Positions 1-6,361 of a DNA stretch of 41,076 bases are shown here, piece after piece. Below the pieces are notes generated by a model. It was not told the origin of the DNA, searched no databases, and saw only the letters and a program-made list of their open reading frames with translations. Numbering within the stretch: position 1 is the first letter of the stretch; the number at the start of each line of letters is the position of its first letter. A program made the position numbers and the translations under genes. Source of the DNA: Desulfobacterales bacterium (GTDB taxonomy: Bacteria; Desulfobacterota; Desulfobacteria; Desulfobacterales; SpSt-501). The stretch is taken from assembly GCA_025454255.1 (NCBI GenBank), contig JALOOU010000043.1, positions 1-41,076 on the forward strand, in the 5' to 3' direction.

Positions 1-467
1 GGCTGCTCCGCGTCGATCTTGGCCCCCATCTGTTTGAGCATGTTCGGAAAGTTCTGCTGCTGCATCTGAAACATCTGGTTCTGGGCGACCGACATGACGT
101 TGACCTGGCACATGGCTGCCGGCAGGCTGAAGTTGTAGGTGGCCCCCACCGATACGGTCCCCTGGGGCAGACTCATGCGGAAGCGGCCGAGCGCATCGCT
201 GAAGCTCTGCGTCCCGCCCGGTGCCCCGTAGGAATGTTGCGGCGGCGGGTACTGGGGCGGTTGGGGCGGGTAGGACGGGGCTTGGCCCGGATACGGCTGC
301 TGGGGCGGCGCCGCCTGCTGGCCGGCCGGCGGCGGGTAGGGCTGAGGCGGATAGGTCGGCTGCCCCGCAGGCGGGCCCCACTGGGCGTAGGTCAAAAATG
401 CGAACCCCACGATGCCAACGATGCCCGCCAAAGCCATAACCCCCCGCATATGTTTCACGAATGGCAT
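1..467 (-). CDS. Secreted Pro/Gln-rich protein of unknown function (3' end beyond window)
   Basis: Partial gene: 155 codons from an ATG at 467 run off the left edge with no stop. The start is supported by a GGAGGG Shine-Dalgarno 5-6 bases upstream. The protein begins with a short basic stretch and a hydrophobic segment (about residues 8-28, ending LTYAQ), so it is probably exported. Residues about 30-85 are a low-complexity linker of repeated YPPQ/YPPP-like units, followed by a more ordered part starting TQSFSDALGRF that contains a Gln/Met-rich stretch. It lies 46 bases downstream of the 516-residue secreted protein on the same strand and probably shares its promoter. I do not recognise the family; the Pro/Gln linker suggests a cell-envelope protein whose folded domain is held away from the membrane. 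Confidence 0.7.
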   Translation of the reverse strand, partial: MPFVKHMRGVMALAGIVGIVGFAFLTYAQWGPPAGQPTYPPQPYPPPAGQQAAPPQQPYPGQAPSYPPQPPQYPPPQHSYGAPGGTQSFSDALGRFRMSLPQGTVSVGATYNFSLPAAMCQVNVMSVAQNQMFQMQQQNFPNMLKQMGAKIDAEQ

Positions 468-513
468 GGAACCCTCCCTGTCCGAAAGCGGTGTCAGGCT
501 GCCGGTCGTTTTC

Positions 514-2064
514 TCAATCCACGATTCGCATCTGCTGGACCCAGTGGTTCGGAAGTTGGACGGGATCGGAGGTCTGGGTGCCGATGAACTCCGCGCCTGC
601 TCCGATGCGCCAGTAGTAATTGCTGCCGGAGGGCACCGTGTAGCGCTGGTGGGTGTTGGGGTCCTCGACGACGACCTCTCCTCGGAACGCCTTGGTCCAC
701 TTGTCGTGCATCCGGTCCTGTGATTTCGCACGCTCCTGAAAGGTGCTGGTAATCATATCGCTGATGTCGCGGCGGGTATCGCTCCAGATTTTGGAAACCT
801 TGGCCGCTGTCCGCAGCTGCATGGCCTCCCAGGCGGCATCCGTTTGGTAGCCTGCCGCCATGCGGTTCAGCACGGCCCCGGCGAGCGGCTCGAGCGGCGG
901 GTCGGCCAGGTAGCCGAAGATGCGGCTGACGAACCACAGCCCTTCGCCCTGAGAGCCCGGGATCGGCATGCACACCGTTTGGATGAACCCGTACCCTTTG
1001 CGGAGCCCGTTTTCGGTTTGGGCATCGAAATAGACCTCTGCGGTATCCACGCCGGAGGCGATGCCCATCCGGGCGCCCTTGGCCTGTTCCTGCCGTGAGA
1101 GTTCGGGCATCTCCTTTATTTGGACGTTGCCGAGTCCGCCGACGCGCTGCGGCAGATAGTAGTCCGTGAGAAACCTGGCGCCCGGCAGGTAGCGCAGCAC
1201 CAGTCTGCGCGTGACGCCGTCCGGGCTGTACCAGCTGCCTTCCGGGAAGCCCGCGCCGAGCAACATCGGGCCCGGCAGGCTCAACGGCGGGATCGCCGCG
1301 TCGCCCAAACGGACGAGGACCTTGCGATCCGGTCGGGTCGCCAGCAGCTCGGGCCTGAAGTCGATGGCGCTGAAGCGCTGCAGCCCGCCTTCGACGTTCC
1401 ACCCCTGGGGCACCGGGCAGGTGAAGGCGCCCTCGTGCGGGTCGCGCCACGGCACCATGGCCGGCAGCGCCGCCGCATTCGCCGGTCCGGGCGCCGAATA
1501 GAAGAAGCTCTTAAGAATGGTTTCCATGACCGGCCCGTCCTGGATCCACGTGGCAGGGTTCGACGCCATCACGTACACCACCCCCCGGTCGGCCAGCTTG
1601 AAGCACATGCTCGCTCCCTTGAAGGGCTGCCCCCCGGCGGTGTAGGCGATTGCGGCCACCGCTACCTCGGGGTTGCCGGAAATGGGCCGGACGCGACTGG
1701 CCCGGGCCCCCGGGAAGAGCTCCGGGAAAATCCGGCCGACCTCCTGAGCGACCCCCTGGGCCTGCCCCTCGATTTTTTCGATCGGCTGGGCAAAGACCAG
1801 GGCCGTCGCGTTGCCTCCCGCTCCCGGGCGAAAGGCGATGAAGCCTCCGGCCGCCCGCTCCTGGACCTGCCAGCCGATGGGATGAAACAGAACCAGCCCG
1901 TCTCGGCCCCGAAACACGCCCCACCCGGGGGCCACGCTGACACGGCTGGCAGCCGTCGGGTTTTGGGCAGGCGGGAGCGGCGGCTGTGCGCAAACCGGCT
2001 CGAACTCGACGAGGCTTAGGAGGACCCATCCGATGAGCGCGGTGCGTGCGGAGAGTACTGCCAT
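514..2064 (-). CDS. Secreted protein of unknown function, 516 aa
   Basis: The 516-residue product starts with a cleavable signal peptide (hydrophobic residues about 8-24, then VCAQPP). An AAAGG Shine-Dalgarno lies 7 bases before the ATG. Residues about 40-190 resemble a repeat of residues about 205-410: each half carries a 'secreted region / VPQGWNVEGG or HPIGWQVQE' type phrase followed by a beta-rich stretch, so the mature protein may hold two related beta domains. The last 90 residues are helical (RDISDMITSTFQERAKSQ) and end in a Trp/Tyr-rich module (SNYYWRIGAGAEFIG). There is no catalytic motif I can name. It is the first gene of the leftmost operon, with a strong predicted promoter at 2146-2173. 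Function unknown; periplasmic or outer-surface location is inferred from the signal peptide. Confidence 0.8.
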   Translation of the reverse strand: MAVLSARTALIGWVLLSLVEFEPVCAQPPLPPAQNPTAASRVSVAPGWGVFRGRDGLVLFHPIGWQVQERAAGGFIAFRPGAGGNATALVFAQPIEKIEGQAQGVAQEVGRIFPELFPGARASRVRPISGNPEVAVAAIAYTAGGQPFKGASMCFKLADRGVVYVMASNPATWIQDGPVMETILKSFFYSAPGPANAAALPAMVPWRDPHEGAFTCPVPQGWNVEGGLQRFSAIDFRPELLATRPDRKVLVRLGDAAIPPLSLPGPMLLGAGFPEGSWYSPDGVTRRLVLRYLPGARFLTDYYLPQRVGGLGNVQIKEMPELSRQEQAKGARMGIASGVDTAEVYFDAQTENGLRKGYGFIQTVCMPIPGSQGEGLWFVSRIFGYLADPPLEPLAGAVLNRMAAGYQTDAAWEAMQLRTAAKVSKIWSDTRRDISDMITSTFQERAKSQDRMHDKWTKAFRGEVVVEDPNTHQRYTVPSGSNYYWRIGAGAEFIGTQTSDPVQLPNHWVQQMRIVD

Positions 2065-2145
2065 GGCAAGCCTTTAGGCTGAAATTCGGAATTTGCCATT
2101 TCGGAAAGCGAGAAACGCCTTGCGCTGCTTGGAAGGCTGGGATCT

Positions 2146-2173
2146 ATTTTACTCTCGACCGAAGCGGTGTCAA
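2146..2173 (-). promoter_or_regulatory. Predicted sigma70-type promoter for the 2064-1 operon
   Basis: On the minus strand TTGACA (2168-2173) is followed after 16 bases by TAAAAT (2146-2151). The expected start near 2139 gives a leader of about 75 bases before the ATG at 2064. Confidence 0.6.
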
Positions 2174-2224
2174 CAAAAATTGATGCCGGAGTTCAAATCC
2201 CGCCGGGAACGAAAGCCCCCAAAC

Positions 2225-2267
2225 AAAGAACCGGAAGGCGGATACCGAGAGCCTTCCGGTTCTTTTT
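2225..2267 (-). terminator. Rho-independent terminator after the TRAP permease gene
   Basis: A perfect 15-bp stem (2225-2239 with 2251-2265, arms AAAGAACCGGAAGGC and its complement) surrounds an 11-base loop. Reading the minus strand, the stem ends in TTCTTTGTTT. It lies about 30 bases after the permease stop codon. The plus strand also ends in a short T run, so it could work in both directions. Confidence 0.85.
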
Positions 2268-2294
2268 AGCCGAAGGGAGATGACGCAGGTTCGC

Positions 2295-4229
2295 TCAGTG
2301 GGCTTTGGCCCGCCGTTTGCCGATGACCGGGATCGGCGGGTCCCAGCGCTCGAGCAGATAGCCGCCGCCGAACAGCAGCAATCCCGCGATGCTGTACTCA
2401 AGATTGCCCAAAATGAGCAGCCCGGCGGCGATGTAGACGATCCGCTCCAGCAGCGTCGAATTTTTGGTCAGAAATCCCATGACGCCCGCCTCGAGGGCGA
2501 ACATGGCCACCGTGCCCGAGAAGATCAGGTAGAGGATCCACCAGAGGCTGCCCTCCCACAGATAGCCGGGCATGAAGAGGAAATAGAAGGGGATGATGTA
2601 GCCGCCGATGCCGAGTTTCATGGAGTCCCATGCGGTTTTGAGCCAGGGGCTGTTGGCGATGGCCGCAGTGGTGAAGACCGTGATGCAGACCGGGGGGGTC
2701 AACCCGGACTTGATCGCGAAGTAGAAGATGAAGAGGTGGCTCGCCAGGGCCGGCAGCCCCAGCCCCTGCATGGCCGGCACCAGCACCGCGGCCGCGATGA
2801 CGTAGGCTGCGGTCGTCGTCATCCCCATGCCGAGGATGAGCGCGGTCAGCATGGTGGCGATGATCGCCAGCGTCAGGCTCGTTCCGGCCAGCTCGATGAT
2901 GAGCTGGGAGACCTTCACGCCGAAGCCGGTCAGCGAGATCATCGTCACGGCCATCTGGACGCAGCTCATCATCACCATCAGCCAGGCGAGCGCCGTGACC
3001 ACCGCCTGGAAGTAGCCGTCCCAGATCACCTTCAGCCTTTCGATGAAGGGGGTGGCGGTGTTCAACACCAGGTAGATCACCATCGCCACCACCAGCGCCC
3101 AGGCGGCGCACATCTGCGGCGGCAGGAACATGGCCAAGAGCACGATCAGGGTCCCCACCGGCAGGGCGAAGGTCAGCACCTGCTTGAAGCCGAAGACCTC
3201 CTTGACCTTGGGCATCAGCTCCTGGGGCAGCTTGCCAAGGTTGTGCCGGCCGGCCTCGACCCAGATCCCGGCCGAGATGCCGAAGAAGTAGATCAGGGCC
3301 GGCACGAGGCCCGCGATCATCACCTTGGTGTAGGAGATGTTCAGGAACTCGGCCATGATGAAGCAGCCGGCCCCCATGATCGGGGGCATGATCTGCCCGC
3401 CCGAGGAGGCCGAGGCCTCGATGCCGGCCGCCAGGTGGGACGGGAACCCCAGCCGCTTCATGGTCGGGATGGTGAAGGAGCCGGTCGTGGCGGCGTTGGC
3501 GACCGATGAGCCGGAGAGCATCCCGAAGAAGGAGCTCGAGATCACCGCCACGTGGCCGGCGCCCCCGCGGAAGCGGCCCCCGAGCAGCATGCTGATGTCC
3601 ATGAAGGACTTGCCCACCCCGGTTGCGAAGAGCACCGGGCCGAAGAGGACGAAGAGCGCGATCAGGCGGCTCGTCATGTCGGTCAGCAGCCCCCAGATGC
3701 CCTCGCTCATCAGGTAGAGCTGGTAGAGGATCTCCTCCATGTCGAATCCCGCGTGGCCGAACCTGCCGGGCACGTAATCGCCGCCGAGCGCATAGAGCAG
3801 GAAGAAGAGCACCAGGATCGGGATCGAGTTGCCCAGCGCCCGCCGCGTGCCCTCGAGCAGGCAGAGGACGAGGGCCCCGCCGATGACCAGCTGGTAGGTC
3901 TCGTACATGCCCGGCGAGCGGACGATGGTCTCCCACTCGGCCAGGATGTAGATGCAGGGGCCGACGCTGGCGACGATCAGGGCCAGATCGAGCACCGCGG
4001 GCGCGCTTTTCGTGCCGAACACCAGCGCTCCCAGGCCGCCCCCGCGCTCCATCCCGCGGGGGTGGACCGGGTAGACCAGGAACACGATCGCCAACCCGAA
4101 GATCAGGGAGATGGCGCCCATGATGAGCGGATGCAGGGCCATGTAGAGTGCAGTGACGAGCAGGAATACGCTCCAGCCCCCCACGAGCAGATTAAGCAGG
4201 ATCAGCCAACCACCTTTGAGTTTTCGCAT
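2295..4229 (-). CDS. TRAP transporter fused permease (4TM/12TM, TAXI type)
   Basis: This is the membrane permease of a tripartite ATP-independent periplasmic transporter with the small (DctQ-like) and large (DctM-like) subunits joined in one chain of 644 residues, the usual arrangement for TAXI systems. The first about 120 residues hold four hydrophobic helices; the rest holds the 12 or more helices of the DctM part, with Gly-rich conserved stretches such as FGPVLFATGVG, GGQIMPPIMGAGCFIMAE and ILGMGMTTTAAYVIAA. Symport is driven by an ion gradient. An AAGGTGA Shine-Dalgarno sits just before the ATG. It is the last gene of the operon after the TAXI binding protein (4912-5904) and the lipoprotein (4403-4786). 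Substrate cannot be read from sequence; TAXI systems characterised so far take organic anions such as glutamate or alpha-hydroxy acids. Confidence 0.93.
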   Translation of the reverse strand: MRKLKGGWLILLNLLVGGWSVFLLVTALYMALHPLIMGAISLIFGLAIVFLVYPVHPRGMERGGGLGALVFGTKSAPAVLDLALIVASVGPCIYILAEWETIVRSPGMYETYQLVIGGALVLCLLEGTRRALGNSIPILVLFFLLYALGGDYVPGRFGHAGFDMEEILYQLYLMSEGIWGLLTDMTSRLIALFVLFGPVLFATGVGKSFMDISMLLGGRFRGGAGHVAVISSSFFGMLSGSSVANAATTGSFTIPTMKRLGFPSHLAAGIEASASSGGQIMPPIMGAGCFIMAEFLNISYTKVMIAGLVPALIYFFGISAGIWVEAGRHNLGKLPQELMPKVKEVFGFKQVLTFALPVGTLIVLLAMFLPPQMCAAWALVVAMVIYLVLNTATPFIERLKVIWDGYFQAVVTALAWLMVMMSCVQMAVTMISLTGFGVKVSQLIIELAGTSLTLAIIATMLTALILGMGMTTTAAYVIAAAVLVPAMQGLGLPALASHLFIFYFAIKSGLTPPVCITVFTTAAIANSPWLKTAWDSMKLGIGGYIIPFYFLFMPGYLWEGSLWWILYLIFSGTVAMFALEAGVMGFLTKNSTLLERIVYIAAGLLILGNLEYSIAGLLLFGGGYLLERWDPPIPVIGKRRAKAH

Positions 4230-4362
4230 GGATCACCTTTTTCGGAGCAGGATCGTGCCTTTTCGGGAGCGCTTCGCCGGATTGCGGTCGGTCCGCGGCG
4301 GCGGCCTGCGGCCGGTTGCCGGCGCACCCGACGGTCGGCAGCTGTCGATGGCTGCAAAATGC

Positions 4363-4395
4363 GGGCACGGCCGCCGCGGCAGGCCGGCCGTGCCC
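4363..4395 (-). terminator. Stem-loop between the lipoprotein and permease genes (attenuator or partial terminator)
   Basis: A perfect 11-bp stem (GGGCACGGCCG, 4363-4373, with 4385-4395) and an 11-base loop start about 8 bases beyond the lipoprotein stop. On the minus strand it is followed by GCATTTTG, a short T run. It could lower read-through into the permease or protect the 3' end of the upstream message. Confidence 0.55.
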
Positions 4396-4402
4396 CGGGC
4401 TG

Positions 4403-4786
4403 CTACGGTACGACGATCAGATCGGCTTTGGCGACGCTGCCCTTGTTTCCGTCCACGGTCACCTTGTAGGTGCCGGGCTTGGCCACGGCCGGTATGCCGG
4501 AGGCCACCTTGAAGGCTCCGGCGGCGTCGGCCGTGATCGCCTCGACTTTTTCCGTGCCGAGCCCCACGAGAAGGCCGCCGCCCAGATCCAGGGTGACATC
4601 GACAACTTCCCCGGGTTTAAACCCCGTTCCGACGACGCTTACGGCCGTGCCCTTTTTGCCGCTGGGCGGGTCGATGGCCACTTTGGCATTGCCGGCTTTG
4701 GAAACGGCAGTGCCCGCGCATGCGGCGGCGAGAAAGAAAACGGCGGTGCAGACCGCCAGCAGGCGGATGGCGACGCGTATCTTCAT
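4403..4786 (-). CDS. Small Ig-like (IPT/TIG-type) probable lipoprotein inside the TRAP operon
   Basis: The 127-residue product starts at the ATG at 4786, preceded by AGGGGGAG; longer in-frame extension upstream has no coding character. A hydrophobic signal (residues about 5-22) ends at LAAAC, so Cys23 may be lipidated, although the lipobox is imperfect. The mature part is one beta-sandwich of the kind that opens with PPSGKKGTAVSVVGTGFKPG and closes with GTYKVTVDG; this PPSG-KGT-V-GTGF-PGE pattern is typical of IPT/TIG or Ig-like surface domains. It lies between the solute-binding protein and the permease, with strong hairpins in both spacers. No TRAP component of this kind is standard. It may be an accessory that docks the binding protein or an unrelated passenger; both are guesses. 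Confidence 0.75.
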   Translation of the reverse strand: MKIRVAIRLLAVCTAVFFLAAACAGTAVSKAGNAKVAIDPPSGKKGTAVSVVGTGFKPGEVVDVTLDLGGGLLVGLGTEKVEAITADAAGAFKVASGIPAVAKPGTYKVTVDGNKGSVAKADLIVVP

Positions 4787-4832
4787 GTGCTCCCCCTTTC
4801 TTGAGGTCCAGTGGGTAGGTGGCAGGAGGCCG

Positions 4833-4860
4833 CCCCGGGCCGGCGGAAGGCGGCCCGGGG
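4833..4860 (-). other. Strong stem-loop between the TAXI binding protein and lipoprotein genes
   Basis: A perfect 10-bp GC stem (CCCCGGGCCG, 4833-4842, with 4851-4860) closes an 8-base loop. There is no T run after it, so mRNA 3'-end protection is more likely than termination. It would favour excess of the binding protein over downstream products. Confidence 0.5.
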
Positions 4861-4911
4861 AGTCCGCGGGCGTGTTTTTGCCGCGCGGGCGAGTCGGCCT
4901 CATCTCAGGTC

Positions 4912-5904
4912 TCATTTGGGCGCGATCAAATCGGCCGGCAACGTGACCTTCAACGTCTCCTGGTAGAACTTGGCGGCGCCGGGGTGGAAGGGGACGCCCA
5001 GGTTGAAGTCGATCGCCATCTGGTACATGTCGGCGAAGCGGCCCTCCTTGAGGGTGCTCAGGGAGCCGACGATTTCGTTGCGGTGTTCGTAGACCGCCTT
5101 GACGATCTTGTAGACCACGTCGTCCGGAACCTCCCTGTGCACGAAGTCGCTGACCACGTAGGCGAAGCTCAGCTGCTCCTTGGCCAGGGCCTTGAAGAGG
5201 CCGGCCGGGACGCTCATGCTCAAACCGTGCCGGGGGTACTTCTGGTTCATCTTGTCGATCGACTCCTTGGTGATCGGGATGATGTTGATGTCCATGGTGG
5301 ACTCGAGGTCCATGATCGCGGCGTCCTTGAACCCCGCCTTGAACCAGCCGTCGACCACCCCGGCCTTCATCGCGTCCACGCTGGCGGCGAGGCCCATCAT
5401 TTTGTAGTTGGGTTTGATGCCGAGCGCGTCGAAGTAGAGCTCGATCACGCGGCCGGAGGTGGTCCCCGGGTTCATCGCGAAGGAGAGCCCGTTCAGCCCC
5501 TCGAGGGTGGTGACGCCGCTCTTCTTGGCGGTGACGATGTGAATGGGGGTGACATACCCGCCCCACAGGGAGCGCAGGTCCGGCATCTCCTTGCCCTTGT
5601 AGTCGATGATGCCCTTATACGCGGCGTAGGCGGCCGAGGCGTCCGCGGGCCCCAACTGAATGGATTTCTTCTGGATCCGGGCCAGGTTCTCGACGAAGCC
5701 GCCGGTCTCGACCACGGTTACCTGCAGATCGTTCGGCAAAGCCTTGTTAACGACCCCGCCCAGGGCGACGGTGTTGGCATAGAGGCCCGAGCGCACGCTC
5801 GTTGCGCCCCACTTGAGCTTGACTGCGGCGATGGCGGCGGCCGAAACCCCGAAAATCAACGCTACGGCAATCGCGGTGAACCAAAAAACGGTTTTTCTGT
5901 TCAT
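4912..5904 (-). CDS. TAXI family TRAP transporter solute-binding protein
   Basis: The 330-residue product is a periplasmic extracytoplasmic receptor of the TAXI family (TRAP-associated extracytoplasmic immunogenic). A signal peptide covers residues about 1-27 (ending AIAA). Family features in order are the N-terminal KWGATSVRSGLYANTVALG stretch, the ETGGFVENLARI segment that follows the first lobe, LWGGYVTPIHIVTAKKSG, the MNPGTTSGRVIELYF segment, and a C-terminal lobe ending VPFHPGAAKFYQE. An AGGAG Shine-Dalgarno lies 7 bases before the ATG. It is the first gene of the TRAP operon; its ligand is handed to the fused permease at 2295-4229. Ligand identity is unknown. Confidence 0.93.
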   Translation of the reverse strand: MNRKTVFWFTAIAVALIFGVSAAAIAAVKLKWGATSVRSGLYANTVALGGVVNKALPNDLQVTVVETGGFVENLARIQKKSIQLGPADASAAYAAYKGIIDYKGKEMPDLRSLWGGYVTPIHIVTAKKSGVTTLEGLNGLSFAMNPGTTSGRVIELYFDALGIKPNYKMMGLAASVDAMKAGVVDGWFKAGFKDAAIMDLESTMDINIIPITKESIDKMNQKYPRHGLSMSVPAGLFKALAKEQLSFAYVVSDFVHREVPDDVVYKIVKAVYEHRNEIVGSLSTLKEGRFADMYQMAIDFNLGVPFHPGAAKFYQETLKVTLPADLIAPK

Positions 5905-6091
5905 GCAAACGCTCCTTTCATCTGGAAGCTGGTTTTCGGAGAAAGCCTCGATGATAAAGGCCCGGCGTGCCTGTCGTCACCTCCTTTCCTTGGTTTTAAA
6001 CGTAATTAAATCGTATAGATAGAAATAAATATGAATCCCGATCAGTTGCTGACTGCGCGGGATCCAATAGAGTCGACTACTCCACTGAAAA

Positions 6092-6120
6092 TCCATAAAG
6101 TAAAAATGCACCCCTGTCAA
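6092..6120 (-). promoter_or_regulatory. Possible promoter of the TRAP operon
   Basis: The minus strand has a consensus TTGACA (6115-6120), a 17-base spacer and a poor -10 TATGGA (6092-6097). The leader to the binding-protein start would be about 180 bases. Confidence 0.4.
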
Positions 6121-6215
6121 TCGGGAAAAATCCCCTGCGGCAAACGCATCGACCTTGATGACGAGCACTGCACGACGCCGGCGCGAATGGTGCGGCAGCG
6201 CGAAAGTTCAGATTC

Positions 6216-6238
6216 GTGGGAGCGGCTGCCAGCCGCGA
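6216..6238. repeat. REP-like hairpin, copy 1
   Basis: GTGGGAGCGGCTGCC followed by AGCCGCGA; the arms GCGGCT/AGCCGC form a short stem. It differs at one base from copies at 21062-21084 and 24410-24432. Confidence 0.65.
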
Positions 6239-6272
6239 CCCGATCGCGGTCCCGCCCCGGCGGGGCCCCTAC

Positions 6273-6316
6273 GGGATGATGCGCAGCGCAGCCAGCGGAG
6301 TTTTTACGCAGCCGTC
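6273..6316. repeat. Half copy of a MITE-like palindromic element
   Basis: The 44 bases match the reverse complement of the left end of the intact element at 24149-24273 at about 36 positions, including GCGCAGCGCAG and a terminal TTTTTACG-AGCCGTC. The other end is missing or too diverged, and a REP-like hairpin stands about 35 bases away. Confidence 0.6.
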
Positions 6317-6361
6317 AAAATGGGCTCGCCGGATGCGCCGGCAGCTGCTACACTGGCGCCC

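Larger units (their letters stand above)
5905..6361. other. Intergenic region between the TRAP operon and hrpB
   Basis: This 457-base stretch holds the leader and predicted promoter of the TRAP operon (minus strand), an AT-rich patch at about 5995-6035, a REP-like hairpin (6216-6238) and half of a MITE-like element (6273-6316). On the minus strand a perfect anti-Shine-Dalgarno match AAAGGAGGTGA occurs at 5977-5987, with no convincing gene behind it. I see no convincing promoter for hrpB. Confidence 0.6.

Noticed and set aside
2280-3509. Plus-strand open frame opposite the TRAP permease, and similar ones at 4819-6009, 12394-14424 and 24194-26584
   Set aside because: All are shadows of clear genes, with Arg/Gly/His/Asp-rich translations and no family motifs.
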